Assembly: GCF_037201975.1 (NCBI RefSeq)
Contig: NZ_CP147520.1
Location: 310,001 to 374,000, forward strand
Direction of reading: 5' to 3'
DNA: 64,000 bases
Source of the DNA: Streptomyces sp. TG1A-60
GTDB lineage: Bacteria > Actinomycetota > Actinomycetes > Streptomycetales > Streptomycetaceae
The notes under the pieces are model-generated. The model saw only the letters and a program-made list of their open reading frames with translations. It searched no databases and was not told the origin of the DNA. Of the stretch, positions 1 through 9,803 are shown one piece after another (the stretch's first letter is position 1; every line of letters begins with the position of its first letter). A program made the position numbers and the translations under genes.

Positions 1-2
1 TC

Positions 3-275
3 GTGTCGTCGGCCGGCATGAGCCAGGAAGCGGAGGCGCTGCGCCAGGAGAGCCGCAGCGAGTTGCTGGACGGGCTGGTGCGGCTGATCCGCAAGGCCCG
101 TACGTCCGTCACCGACGCCGAGGCGGCGGTGATCGGGCTGGGCCTGCTGGCACTGCTGGAGACCGCGGCGATCTCGCAGGTCCGGGGCGATGACGTGTAC
201 CGGTCACTGGGGCACCGCTCGTTCGTCCGCGAGGTCGACGCTCTCGCGGAGCGGATTGCGGACCCGGCCACCTGA
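3..275 (+). CDS. TetR-family regulator, C-terminal part (cut by window edge)
   Basis: The open frame runs in from the left edge and ends at a TGA 16 bases before the stop of the convergent E2 gene. The 90 visible residues are helical and alanine/leucine rich, as in the ligand-binding domain of TetR regulators (an 'ELLDGLVRLIRKAR' helix followed by a hydrophobic dimerisation helix). No DNA-binding domain is inside the window, so the assignment is by style only. Its place beside a catabolic operon fits a local repressor, which is inference. Confidence 0.45.
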   Translation: MSSAGMSQEAEALRQESRSELLDGLVRLIRKARTSVTDAEAAVIGLGLLALLETAAISQVRGDDVYRSLGHRSFVREVDALAERIADPAT

Positions 276-291
276 GGGCCTGGCCGGCGGA

Positions 292-1719
292 TCACACCAG
301 CAGCCGGAGGGGCCTGCTCAGCAAGTCACCGAGCGTGCGCAGGTATTCGGCTGCGGGTGCCCCGTCGACGGCACGGTGGTCGAAGGTGAGGCTCAGGGTG
401 AGCACGCGCGTGCGCAACGGCCGGTCGTCCGCCCACTCGACGCCGTCCCGGAGCCTGCCCACCCCGAGGATCGCGACATTGCCGGGGTTGATCACCGGGG
501 TGAAGAAGTCGACGCCGTATCCGCCGAGGGAGGTGACGGTGAAGGTGGCCCCTTCCAGTCGTGCGGGGGAGATCCGCCCCTCGCGCGCGGCCTGGGCCAG
601 CTCCCTGGACCGGCGGGTCATCTCGGGCAACGGCAGCTCCACGGCGTCCTCGATCACGGGGACCATGAGGCCGCCCGGAAGGGCCACGGCGAAGCCCAGG
701 TGGATGTCGTCGAGCAGATGGATGCCGTCCTCCCGCACCGTCGCGTTGAGCAGCGGGTGCTCGCGCAGGGCCAGGGCGGCGGCCTTCAGCAGGAAGTCGT
801 TGAGGCTGGGCACCGGCAGATCGCTGTCAGCCCACTCCTCCTTGAGTCGGTCCCGCAGGGACACCACGGCGTCCATCCGTACCTCGTAGCCATGCGTCAG
901 CTGCGCCATCTCCTGGAGGCTGGCGTGCATCCTGCGGGCGATGGTGCCGCGCATCCCGGTGAGCGGGACGACGTCCCCGGGCCGGGGGGCCGCGCCCCGG
1001 TGGGGAGGGGCCGGGGTGACGGCGTCGAGGTCGGAGCGCCGGATCCGGCCGCCCGGTCCGGTGCCGTTCACCTCGGACAGGTCGATGCCGCGTTCCTTGG
1101 CCAGCTTGCGGACCAGCGGCGAGGAGGAGGTGCCGCCCGGCGGGACCGGTGTGCCGAGGTCGCCGGGGAGGGCCGCGAGGAACTCCTCCACGTCCTCGGA
1201 GACGATCCGGCCGCCGGGTCCCGTGCCGCGTACGGCGGTGAGGTCGACGTCGGCAGCGGTGGCGACCCGCCGGGCGTTCGGCGAGGACAGGAGCCGGCCG
1301 GCGGTGCCGTTGGCGGAGGGCACCGCGGGAGCAACGCCGGTGTCGGTGCCGTTGACGGAGGTCACCGCCGTAGCAGCCCCGGCGTCGGTGCCGTTGAGCG
1401 CGGGCGGCGCAGCACCCGCCCCGGCCCCGGACCCGGCGGGCATCGGCGTACCTGCCGGATCCGGTGGCTGCTCGCCTTCGGCCAGCAGCCAGCCGATGAG
1501 GGCCCCGGTGGGGACGGTGACGCCCGCCGGGACCACCGGGTGGAACAGTCCCCCGGCCTCCGCCTCGACGTCCACGTCGACTTTGTCGGTCGCCAGCCTC
1601 AGCAGCGCGTCGCCCTCCGCGACGGCCGCGCCGGCCGGCACGAGCCATTCGTCGATCGTGCCTTCCTGCATGGTCAGACCGATCTTCGGCAGCAGGACCT
1701 CGACCGCCATGTCGGTCAC
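292..1719 (-). CDS. Dihydrolipoamide acyltransferase, E2 of a 2-oxoacid dehydrogenase complex
   Basis: E2 core enzyme of 475 residues. It carries the swinging lipoyl arm and transfers the acyl group made by E1 to CoA. The lipoyl domain is at residues 5-80 with the lipoyl lysine at K46 (ATDKVDV). There are two consecutive peripheral-subunit-binding domains (SSPNARRVA and SSPLVRKLA, each followed by GTGPGGRI), where most E2 proteins have one, and a C-terminal catalytic domain with the active-site motif DHRAVDG. The GTG start overlaps the E1 beta stop (GTGA), so the genes are translationally coupled. No E3 (lipoamide dehydrogenase) lies in the window, so a housekeeping E3 is presumably shared. 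Substrate (pyruvate, acetoin or branched 2-oxoacid) cannot be fixed from sequence. Confidence 0.93.
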   Translation of the reverse strand: MTDMAVEVLLPKIGLTMQEGTIDEWLVPAGAAVAEGDALLRLATDKVDVDVEAEAGGLFHPVVPAGVTVPTGALIGWLLAEGEQPPDPAGTPMPAGSGAGAGAAPPALNGTDAGAATAVTSVNGTDTGVAPAVPSANGTAGRLLSSPNARRVATAADVDLTAVRGTGPGGRIVSEDVEEFLAALPGDLGTPVPPGGTSSSPLVRKLAKERGIDLSEVNGTGPGGRIRRSDLDAVTPAPPHRGAAPRPGDVVPLTGMRGTIARRMHASLQEMAQLTHGYEVRMDAVVSLRDRLKEEWADSDLPVPSLNDFLLKAAALALREHPLLNATVREDGIHLLDDIHLGFAVALPGGLMVPVIEDAVELPLPEMTRRSRELAQAAREGRISPARLEGATFTVTSLGGYGVDFFTPVINPGNVAILGVGRLRDGVEWADDRPLRTRVLTLSLTFDHRAVDGAPAAEYLRTLGDLLSRPLRLLV

Positions 1720-2750
1720 GACCTTTCGAGGAGACGCCGGCAGCCCTGGGCGATGCGGGCGCGATCGGGCACGTACGCGTTCTCCAGGACCGGGGAGAAG
1801 GGAACCGGGGAGAAGGGGGCGCCGATGCGCAGGACCGGCGCGTCCAGGTAGTCGAAGACGGAGTCCTGGATCTGGGCGGCGATCTCCGCGCCGAGCCCGC
1901 CGAAGGTGACGGCCTCGTGCACCACGAGCACCCGGTTGGTGCGGCGGACGGAGGCGAACATCGTCTCGGTGTCCAGCGGCTGCACGCTGCGGGGGTCGAT
2001 CACCTCGATTTCCACGCCCTCGGCCGCGAGTTCTTCGGCCGCCGCGAGGGCCTCCCCCACCATGCGGCCCAGAGCGATCACCGTGACGTCGGAGCCGTGC
2101 CGTGCGGTGTGCGCCTGGCCCAGCGGAATGCCGTAGATCTCCTCGGGCACCTCGCTGGTGCTACCGAGCAGGACCTTGTTGAGCATGATGACGACCGGGT
2201 TGTCGTCCCGGATGGCCGAGACGGTCAGACCTTTGGCGGTGTACGCGTCGCTGGGCATGACCACCTTGAGCCCGGGCACGTGGGCCAGCCAGGCCTCCAG
2301 GCTCTGGCTGTGCTGGGCCGCGGCGCCGAGGCCCGCGCCGGAGGCGGTGGTGATGGTGAGCGGCACGGACAGCGCGCCGCCGAACATGTACTTCATCTTC
2401 GCCGCCTGGTTGACGATCTGGTCGAGGCAGACGCCGATGAAGTCCATGAACATCAGGTCGACGACGGGCCGCAGGCCCCGGGCGGCGGCTCCGACGCCGA
2501 GGCCGACCAGGGCGGCTTCGGAGATCGGGGTGTCGATCATGCGGCGGGGGCCGAACTCGTCGAGCAGGTTGTCGAACATGCGGAAGACGCCGCCGTATCC
2601 GGCCACGTCCTCACCGGCGACGAAGACGTTCTCGTCCTCACGCATGGCCTGCGCGAGTCCCTCGTTGAAGGCCTTGACGTAGGACAGCTTGCGGGGGGCG
2701 GCGACCGGGGTGAGCGCCGGTGCCTCGGTGGTGGTGGTCATGGCGGTCAT
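1716..2750 (-). CDS. 2-oxoacid dehydrogenase E1 component, beta subunit
   Basis: E1 beta subunit of 344 residues, the transketolase-like pyrimidine-binding half of the ThDP enzyme. Family features are the N-terminal 'LSYVKAFNEGL', 'GEDVAGYGG', 'DTPISEAALVG' and the C-terminal 'VIDPRSVQPLD' and 'VLVVHEAV' segments. The ATG at 2750 overlaps the E1 alpha stop (ATGA). A longer in-frame reading up to 2933 has arginine-rich non-protein-like sequence and lies inside E1 alpha, so the downstream start is chosen. It forms an operon with E1 alpha and E2 and acts in the cytosol. Confidence 0.94.
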   Translation of the reverse strand: MTAMTTTTEAPALTPVAAPRKLSYVKAFNEGLAQAMREDENVFVAGEDVAGYGGVFRMFDNLLDEFGPRRMIDTPISEAALVGLGVGAAARGLRPVVDLMFMDFIGVCLDQIVNQAAKMKYMFGGALSVPLTITTASGAGLGAAAQHSQSLEAWLAHVPGLKVVMPSDAYTAKGLTVSAIRDDNPVVIMLNKVLLGSTSEVPEEIYGIPLGQAHTARHGSDVTVIALGRMVGEALAAAEELAAEGVEIEVIDPRSVQPLDTETMFASVRRTNRVLVVHEAVTFGGLGAEIAAQIQDSVFDYLDAPVLRIGAPFSPVPFSPVLENAYVPDRARIAQGCRRLLERS

Positions 2751-3751
2751 CCCGAGTAGACGTTGAGCAGCAGGTCGGCGGGGTCGGGCAGCGGGCTCGC
2801 CTCGGCGTACGCGATGGCCTCGGCGATCTCGTCGCGCGTGCGCTGCCATACGTCGTCCAGCTCCGCACGGGTCGCGATGCCGTCGGCGACGGCCCGGACC
2901 TCCAGCAGGTCGATGGGGTCGCGCGCCTTCCACTGGGCGACCTCCTCGTCGGAGCGGTAGGGGTGCCGCAGGCCCTTGACTCCTTGGTGGTCGAAGAAGC
3001 GGTAGGTCTTGGCCTCGATCATCATTGGGCCCGCGCCGGACCGGGCCCGTTCCACGGCCTCGACGGCGGCGCGGTGGACGGCGGCCGCGTCCATGCCGTC
3101 GACGATCACGCTGGGCATGCCGTAGGCAGCGGCGCGGTCGGCGACGTCGGTGAGCAGCATGTGCCCGGACTGCGGGGTGAACTCCGCGTAGCCGTTGTTC
3201 TCGCAGACGAAGACAACGGGCAGGCCCAGGATCGCGGCCATGTTGGCGCCCTCGTGCCAGGCGCCGATGTTGGTGGCGCCGTCACCGAAGAACGTCACGG
3301 CGACGTTGTCCTCGCCCTTGTACCGGGCGGCGAAGGCCGCGCCCACGGCGATCGGGACGCCGGCCCCGACGATGCCGTTGGCGCCGAGCATGCCGCGGGT
3401 GAGGTCGTTGATGTGCATGCTGCCGCCGCGGCCGAGGCAGGCGCCGGTGACCCGGCCGTACAGCTCGGCGTACATCTCGCGGAAGCCGACGCCCTTGGCC
3501 ACGGCGTGCCCGTGGCCGCGGTGCGTGGAGGTGATCTGGTCGTCGTCACGCAGGGCCGCCATGACGCCGGCGGCGACGGCTTCCTGGCCGACATAGAGGT
3601 GCAGGAAACCGGGCAGTTTGCCGGCCTCCATGAGCTTTCCCGCCTCGGTTTCGAACAGCCGGATGCGCACCATGCGCTCATGCAGGTTCTTGATGACCCG
3701 TGCGCTGACCTGCGTGGATTTCTTCGACGCCGTTGACACTCGTTGAGCCAT
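2747..3751 (-). CDS. 2-oxoacid dehydrogenase E1 component, alpha subunit
   Basis: E1 alpha subunit of 334 residues. It binds thiamine diphosphate through the GDG-x(n)-NN motif (GDGATNIGAWHEG to CENNGYA) and performs decarboxylation together with E1 beta. 'THRGHGH' and 'GRGGSMH' are classic E1 alpha segments. The ATG at 3751 has an AAGGGG Shine-Dalgarno sequence about 6 bases upstream, better placed than the in-frame start 36 bases earlier. The compact size resembles the AcoA/acetoin-type family more than mitochondrial-type enzymes. It is the first gene of the complex operon, with a VOC protein gene 96 bases upstream on the same strand. Confidence 0.94.
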   Translation of the reverse strand: MAQRVSTASKKSTQVSARVIKNLHERMVRIRLFETEAGKLMEAGKLPGFLHLYVGQEAVAAGVMAALRDDDQITSTHRGHGHAVAKGVGFREMYAELYGRVTGACLGRGGSMHINDLTRGMLGANGIVGAGVPIAVGAAFAARYKGEDNVAVTFFGDGATNIGAWHEGANMAAILGLPVVFVCENNGYAEFTPQSGHMLLTDVADRAAAYGMPSVIVDGMDAAAVHRAAVEAVERARSGAGPMMIEAKTYRFFDHQGVKGLRHPYRSDEEVAQWKARDPIDLLEVRAVADGIATRAELDDVWQRTRDEIAEAIAYAEASPLPDPADLLLNVYSG

Positions 3752-3847
3752 CGTCCGCCCCTTCGTCCGAGGGAGGTTGCCAAGCAATCGGACTTACTTG
3801 TGCCGGTCTATAGTAACCAGCAGGGGGCACCTTACTGAATAGTCTCT

Positions 3848-4318
3848 CTAATTACTATGCCCGGGACCCGGGTCGCCGGCGCGCGCGTCCACCAACTCCA
3901 CGGCATTGCCCTCCGGATCGGCCCAGAAGCTGATCCGCCGACCACGAGCCCGGACGACGACCGGGTTCGACAGAGGCCGGGCGCCCGCGGTCGGCAGCGC
4001 CGCGACCACAGGGTCCATGTCGTCGAGATGGAAGGTCAGATACGACAGCCCCAGACGCCCGGCCGGCGAGGCCACCGCACCCGCCGGCACCGGGGCCGAC
4101 CGGGGAAGGATCAACTTGACGCACCCCCCGGAGGGCACCTGCAGCCAGGCGACCGTCAGCTCGCCGCCGAGCCCGGCCGGGCCGCCGACGGACTCTGGTA
4201 CGCCCGAGCGGCGCTCGGCGCGGCAGCCGAGTACGTCGCAGTAGAAGCGCTCCATCAGCTCCAGGTCCCGCACCACCACGCCCACCTCGAACGGCAGGGT
4301 CATGACCATCACACCCAC
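3848..4318 (-). CDS. VOC-superfamily (glyoxalase/dioxygenase fold) protein
   Basis: Protein of 156 residues with the paired beta-alpha-beta-beta-beta modules of the vicinal oxygen chelate fold: an N-terminal 'VRDLELMERFYCDVLG' strand-helix and a C-terminal 'FWADPEGNAVELVD' strand, typical of glyoxalase/bleomycin-resistance proteins. The C-terminal Glu is in the usual metal-ligand position. Such proteins act as lyases, epimerases or extradiol-type dioxygenases, and the exact reaction is unknown. It is divergent from the Rieske gene. Three clustered ATG codons make the start uncertain within 15 bases. Confidence 0.8.
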   Translation of the reverse strand: MGVMVMTLPFEVGVVVRDLELMERFYCDVLGCRAERRSGVPESVGGPAGLGGELTVAWLQVPSGGCVKLILPRSAPVPAGAVASPAGRLGLSYLTFHLDDMDPVVAALPTAGARPLSNPVVVRARGRRISFWADPEGNAVELVDARAGDPGPGHSN

Positions 4319-4457
4319 CCCCAGGGGACACCGAGCGGCAACTTCGCCACTTTCTATTGACAGACCACACTAAGCCCTGTTGTCGTTTCGGACACAGCCC
4401 AGCTGTCGCATTCCGAAGCCGGTCACCGGCTCGCGGCTGGGAGGATGTGAGGACATC

Positions 4458-5756
4458 GTGGTCCAAACCAGTTCGCCGGAGATTCGGGAACCAGACGCGG
4501 GACCCAGGTCGTCGATCCCGGCCACATCGGCCCCTTCGGCCCCCGAATACTCGTCGTGGATCAGCCAGGACCGGTCCACCGACGCCGCGTCCCTGACGAT
4601 GCGGCGGGAGGCCGCCGAACTCGTCGAGCGCGTGATGACGCACTACCGCGACAACACGACGCACGAGGCGGACGGCCAGTGGACGGAACCCGTCGCCAAC
4701 TACCTCGACGCCGACCGCTGGCAGCGCGAGACCGACGCCGTCCACCGCAGCGTGCCGCTGCCGCTCGCCATGTCCTGCGAGCTTCCCGGGCCGAACACCT
4801 ACAAGGCGATCGACGTGCTCGGCATCCCCGTGCTGATCACCCGTGACCGTCAGGGCACCGTGCACGCGATGATCAACGCCTGCCGGCACCGGGGAGCCAA
4901 ACTCCTCGAGCCCGGCTGCGGGGTGTCGAAGCGGCTCACCTGCCCCTACCACTCCTGGTCGTACGACCTGGCCGGAGAGCTGCGGGGCGTGTACGCGGAG
5001 AAGACCTTCGGCGAGGTGCCCCGCGAGGGGCGCAGCCTCGTCGGGCTCCCGGCCGGGGAGCGCGCGGGGATCGTCTTCGTCTCGCTGGATCCGGCGGCCG
5101 AGCCCGACCTGGACGCCTGGCTGGGCGACCTCCAGCCGCTGCTGGAGGGCCTCCGGCTGGCGGAGTGCCACCACTACGCCACCAGCGAGCTGACCAGTCC
5201 CAACTGGAAGGTCACCCTCGACGGGTACCTGGAGACGTACCACTTCGCCTCGCTGCACCCGAAGACGGTGTTCGAGACGAACCTCTCGAACATGATGGCC
5301 CACGACACCTGGGGCCCCCACCAGCGCATCGCACCGGCCCTGCGCCCCATCGCGCAGGCGGTCGAGCTGCCGCCGGACCGGCGTGACCCCGGGGACTGTG
5401 TCGGGCCCATCTACTGGCTCTTCCCGGGCCTCGCGATCGCGGGCGGCTGGCGCCAGAAGATCGCCGTCTCCCTGGTGCTCCCCCGGACGGCGACCGAGTC
5501 GCTGACCCAGCAGATCATCCTGCTGCGGGACCCGGCGGTCACCGAGGAGGAGCGCGAGGCCGCCGACCGGTTCGGCGCATGGTTCCACGAGGTGGTCCGC
5601 GACGAGGACTACGCGACCACCTACGGAGTCCAGCAGGGCCTGAAGGCCCTCGACGGGACCGACTTCGTCTTCGGACGCAACGAGCCCGGACTCCAGCACT
5701 TCCACCGCACCATCCATCAGCACCTGGACGCAGCAGCCCCCAGAGCCGCCAGGTGA
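4458..5756 (+). CDS. Rieske non-heme iron oxygenase, alpha subunit (copy 1)
   Basis: Large subunit of a ring-hydroxylating or demethylating oxygenase, 432 residues from GTG 4458. The Rieske [2Fe-2S] ligands are C142-x-H144 and C162-x2-H165. The mononuclear iron site reads D-x-x-LETYHFASLH with the two histidines spaced as in the family. GTG 4458 is preferred over the upstream ATG (4380) because it follows a GTGAGGA ribosome site and drops a low-complexity arginine/proline leader. It needs electrons from the ferredoxin and/or reductase encoded at 10,026 and 23,688. No small beta subunit is present, so it is probably a homotrimeric alpha-only enzyme. Substrate unknown. Confidence 0.9.
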   Translation: MVQTSSPEIREPDAGPRSSIPATSAPSAPEYSSWISQDRSTDAASLTMRREAAELVERVMTHYRDNTTHEADGQWTEPVANYLDADRWQRETDAVHRSVPLPLAMSCELPGPNTYKAIDVLGIPVLITRDRQGTVHAMINACRHRGAKLLEPGCGVSKRLTCPYHSWSYDLAGELRGVYAEKTFGEVPREGRSLVGLPAGERAGIVFVSLDPAAEPDLDAWLGDLQPLLEGLRLAECHHYATSELTSPNWKVTLDGYLETYHFASLHPKTVFETNLSNMMAHDTWGPHQRIAPALRPIAQAVELPPDRRDPGDCVGPIYWLFPGLAIAGGWRQKIAVSLVLPRTATESLTQQIILLRDPAVTEEEREAADRFGAWFHEVVRDEDYATTYGVQQGLKALDGTDFVFGRNEPGLQHFHRTIHQHLDAAAPRAAR

Positions 5757-5785
5757 GCAACCAACAAGACTCGCGGGAGAACACC

Positions 5786-6577
5786 ATGGTGGCTACGGGC
5801 AGCCTCGACGGACGTGTCGCGGTGATCACGGGCAGCACACGCAGCATCGGCCGCGCCATCGCCGAGGCCTTCCTGGCCGACGGCGCCACGGTCGTCGTCA
5901 GCGGCCGCAGCGAGGTCAAGGGCAAGCAGGCCCTGGAGGAGATGGACGCCGGGGACCGGGCCGTCTTCCACCCCTGCGACGCCAACAGCCAGGAGGACAT
6001 CGAGGGTCTCGCCGACTTCGCCGTCGAGCGCTTCGGCAGGCTCGACATCTGGGTCAACAACGTCGGTGGCAGCTCCGGCTTCGCCCCAATCCACCAGCTC
6101 AGCGACAAGGCCTGGCACGACGCCCTCAACCTGAACGTCAACGGCTACTTCTACGGCACCCGCCGGGCCCTGCAGAAGATGCTGGAGGGCGGCTGGGGCC
6201 GCATCATCAACATCTCCTCGGTGGAGGGCAAGCAGGCAAACAAGCCCGCGATCAGTCACTACATCACCAACAAGCACGCCATCCACGGCCTGACCAAGGC
6301 GACCGCCTTCGAGTACGGCACCCAGGGCATCACCTGCAACGCGATCTGCCCCGGCGCCGTCGACACCGACCTCATGCGGGCCGCGGGCCCCGCCGCCGCG
6401 GAGGCCGAGGGCATCTCCTACGAGGACTGGCTGAGCCGCTTCGCCGAGCATGCCGCCACCAAGAAGATCACCACGGTGGAGCAGATCGCGGCGGTCGCCT
6501 CGCTGCTCGCGAGCGAGGCGGGGGCGGGTATCACCGGCACGCTGATCAGCGTCGACGGCGGAACGGCGCAGTGGTAG
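5786..6577 (+). CDS. Short-chain dehydrogenase/reductase
   Basis: SDR of 263 residues. The cofactor motif is GSTRSIG (residues 16-22, in place of TGxxxGIG), the structural NNVGG is at 91-95, and the catalytic triad is S144/S145, Y159 and K163 (YxxxK). The C-terminus 'GTLISVDGGTAQW' is standard. ATG 5786 follows a CGGGAGA site. It lies 29 bases behind the Rieske gene, so the likely job is oxidation of the alcohol or cis-diol made by that oxygenase (inference). Confidence 0.9.
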   Translation: MVATGSLDGRVAVITGSTRSIGRAIAEAFLADGATVVVSGRSEVKGKQALEEMDAGDRAVFHPCDANSQEDIEGLADFAVERFGRLDIWVNNVGGSSGFAPIHQLSDKAWHDALNLNVNGYFYGTRRALQKMLEGGWGRIINISSVEGKQANKPAISHYITNKHAIHGLTKATAFEYGTQGITCNAICPGAVDTDLMRAAGPAAAEAEGISYEDWLSRFAEHAATKKITTVEQIAAVASLLASEAGAGITGTLISVDGGTAQW

Positions 6578-6608
6578 GCCGGGGCACGGACAGCGGGAGA
6601 CCTCGGTC

Positions 6609-8345
6609 ATGAAGAGCTGGATCACGGACTGGCAGCGCAGTGAGCGGCTGCCGCACTACACCCGGGCCAACGCGGGCGAGACCCTGCCGGAACCCGCCAG
6701 CCCGCTGGGCTGGACCCTGGTCTGGGGACGGGGCCTGCAGGGCTGGCGTCGCGGCTTCGTCGGGTTCGGCATCTACCGCGAGGAGGAGGTGGCCGGCCCC
6801 CGGCCGCCGTTCGTCGGCATGTTCGGCGGCCACTTCTATCTGAACCTGTCCCACATGCGGCTGTTCGGCATCCGCATGGGCCAGACGGCGGACCAGATCG
6901 ACGCGGCCTTCGTCGGTCAGCGCTCCGACACGCCGGTGTACCTGGCGCACCCGGACGACCAGGACGAGGAGCTGACCGCCAAAGCGGGCGCGACGCTCCA
7001 GCGGATGCTCGGCCAGACCGGCTTCCCGGAGGCCGACGCCGACCGGGAACGGCTGCGCGCACTGCGCCGCTCGCGACCCGACCTGACGAGGCTGTCCGAG
7101 GCCGAACTGGTGGCGCACGCCCGGTCGTTGCTGGAGGAGGTGGAGGCGACCTTCCAGCGGCACGTCGAGTCGTCGCTGCCCGCCTCCGTCGGACCGGCGA
7201 TCCTCGGCCCGCTGTGCGCGAGCGTGGACCGCCCCGGCGCCGTGCTCGACCTGATCGGCGGTCTCGGTGACGTCGACTCCGCCTCCCCCTCGACCGGGCT
7301 GTGGACACTGTCCCGGCAGGTGGCGGCCTCGGCCGAACTGAGCGCGATCTTCGATCAGGGACCGGCGGCGGTGGAGCGGGCGCTCGACGGGGCGAGCGGA
7401 TACGTGAAGGCGTTCCGTGACTCCTTCGAGGAGTTCCTCGCGGAGTCCGGCGACCGCGGCCCCAACGAGTGGGACATCCACGCGCTGTCGTGGGAGGCGT
7501 CGCCCGTCCAGGCGCTGGCCCTGGTCGACCGGATCCGGCACAGCTCCGACGACGGCTCCCCGGCCGCCCGCCGCAAGCGGCTGACCGAGGGGCGCGAGCG
7601 GACGGCGCGGGAGATCCGGGCCCTGCTGCCCGAGGAGGCGCAGCCGATGTTCGACGCCGGCATGCACGCCTCCCAGGTGTGGATCCCGGCCCGTGAGCGC
7701 ACCAAGGCGAACTGCGTCACCGTCGTCAACGAGATCCGCATGGCCGTACGGGAGCTCGGCCGGCGCGGTGTCGCAGCGGGGCTCTTCGCCCGGCCCGAGG
7801 ACGTGATGATGCTGCTGGAGACCGAACTCGACGACTACGTCGCCGCCCCGGAGTCCTTCGGCCCGGTGATCGCGCGGCGGCTCGAGGAGTACGCGGGCCT
7901 GCACGAGCTGGAACCGCCGTTCTTCGTCGCCGACGACGCGCAGACCGAGATCGACACCTGGCCGCGCCGCGCCGAGGAGCAGACCGAGGCGGCCGTCGAG
8001 GGCGATGTGCTCGGCGGTGTCGGCGGCAGCCACGGCTCCTACACCGGCAGGGTGCGGGTGGTCACCGACCCAGCTTCGTGCGAGGCACTGGAGCCCGGCG
8101 AGGTGCTGGTCGCGCCGATCACGGACGCGGCCTGGACCCCGCTGTTCCTGGTCGCCGGCGCGGCCGTGGTGGACGTGGGCGCGCTCAACAGCCACGCCGT
8201 GGTGGTCTGCCGTGAGCTGGGCATCCCGGCCGTCATCTCCGTCGAGGGCGGAACGCGACGGCTCCGGGACGGCATGGTGATCACGGTCGACGGTGAGCGG
8301 GGCACGGTCACCGTGGACAGTGTTCCCGCCCCGCTCGGCATCTGA
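6609..8345 (+). CDS. PEP-utiliser mobile (swivelling phosphohistidine) domain protein without ATP-grasp
   Basis: Protein of 578 residues. The last about 100 residues are a clear PEP-utilising mobile domain: 'GEVLVAPITDAAWTPLF', then the phosphohistidine loop with H529 in 'LNSHAVVV', then 'ELGIPAVISV'. The canonical loop is TSHA and here it is NSHA. The N-terminal 450 residues are helical and I see no ATP-grasp or PEP-binding barrel, so it cannot be a complete PEP synthase. Related split proteins phosphorylate small molecules, as in rifampin phosphotransferase and phenylphosphate synthase, where the histidine carries phosphate between domains. It is co-transcribed with the Rieske and SDR genes. 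Which partner phosphorylates it is unknown. Confidence 0.75.
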   Translation: MKSWITDWQRSERLPHYTRANAGETLPEPASPLGWTLVWGRGLQGWRRGFVGFGIYREEEVAGPRPPFVGMFGGHFYLNLSHMRLFGIRMGQTADQIDAAFVGQRSDTPVYLAHPDDQDEELTAKAGATLQRMLGQTGFPEADADRERLRALRRSRPDLTRLSEAELVAHARSLLEEVEATFQRHVESSLPASVGPAILGPLCASVDRPGAVLDLIGGLGDVDSASPSTGLWTLSRQVAASAELSAIFDQGPAAVERALDGASGYVKAFRDSFEEFLAESGDRGPNEWDIHALSWEASPVQALALVDRIRHSSDDGSPAARRKRLTEGRERTAREIRALLPEEAQPMFDAGMHASQVWIPARERTKANCVTVVNEIRMAVRELGRRGVAAGLFARPEDVMMLLETELDDYVAAPESFGPVIARRLEEYAGLHELEPPFFVADDAQTEIDTWPRRAEEQTEAAVEGDVLGGVGGSHGSYTGRVRVVTDPASCEALEPGEVLVAPITDAAWTPLFLVAGAAVVDVGALNSHAVVVCRELGIPAVISVEGGTRRLRDGMVITVDGERGTVTVDSVPAPLGI

Positions 8346-8350
8346 GTACT

Positions 8351-8394
8351 CCGCGGGCCCGTCGCTTCCCTGCACCGGAGCGACGGGCCCGCGG
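8351..8394 (+). terminator. Strong hairpin between PEP-mobile gene and monooxygenase gene
   Basis: Perfect 16-bp inverted repeat (8351-8366 with 8379-8394) with a 12-base loop, starting 6 bases after the stop codon. No T-run follows, as usual in Streptomyces. It could be a terminator or an mRNA-stabilising hairpin that lowers expression of the next gene. Confidence 0.7.
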
Positions 8395-8416
8395 GCACGG
8401 CCTCGAAAGGACCACC

Positions 8417-8731
8417 ATGGCTGAGGAACTCATCGTCTCCGGCTGGATGGACTACGAACCGGGCGACCGCGACACCGTGCTGGCGGCCCTCGTGGAGCTG
8501 GGCCGGCATACCCGCGAGGAGGAACCCGGCTGCCTGGACTACGCGATGACCGCCGACCCCGACGACGAGCGGCGTATCCGGGTGTACGAACACTGGACCT
8601 CGCGGCAGGCCCTCGACGAGCACTTCGCCACCCCGCACATCAAGGACTTCCGGACGGCCGTGGCGGGGCTGGCCCGGGTCGGGGTCTCCCTGACGGCCCA
8701 CACCGTCGCCGCGTCACACCCCATGCGCTGA
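8417..8731 (+). CDS. Antibiotic-biosynthesis-monooxygenase (ABM/YgiN-like) domain protein
   Basis: A 104-residue single ABM domain: 'EEPGCLDYAMTADP' and 'YEHWTSRQALDEHFATPH' are the hallmark strands of the dimeric ferredoxin-like fold found in quinol monooxygenase YgiN. These cofactor-free enzymes oxidise quinols or handle electrophilic intermediates. ATG 8417 has a GAAAGGA ribosome site. It ends opposite a bidirectional terminator. Confidence 0.85.
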   Translation: MAEELIVSGWMDYEPGDRDTVLAALVELGRHTREEEPGCLDYAMTADPDDERRIRVYEHWTSRQALDEHFATPHIKDFRTAVAGLARVGVSLTAHTVAASHPMR

Positions 8732-8732
8732 G

Positions 8733-8756
8733 ACGGCGCCCCGCCCGGGGCGCCGT
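8733..8756. terminator. Bidirectional terminator between convergent genes
   Basis: Perfect 10-bp stem ACGGCGCCCC/GGGGCGCCGT with a 4-base loop, followed by TTT, placed exactly between the convergent ABM and oxidoreductase stops. Confidence 0.85.
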
Positions 8757-8767
8757 TTCCAGCGGTC

Positions 8768-9799
<1,032 letters not shown>

Positions 9800-9803
9800 G
9801 GGG

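Noticed and set aside
190..1851. Plus-strand 553-codon open frame over E2
   Set aside because: Antisense shadow of the E2 gene, with typical shadow composition.
4458..5756. Carnitine or choline-type monooxygenase assignment for Rieske 1
   Set aside because: General Rieske motifs do not fix the substrate and no neighbouring gene supports quaternary-amine metabolism.
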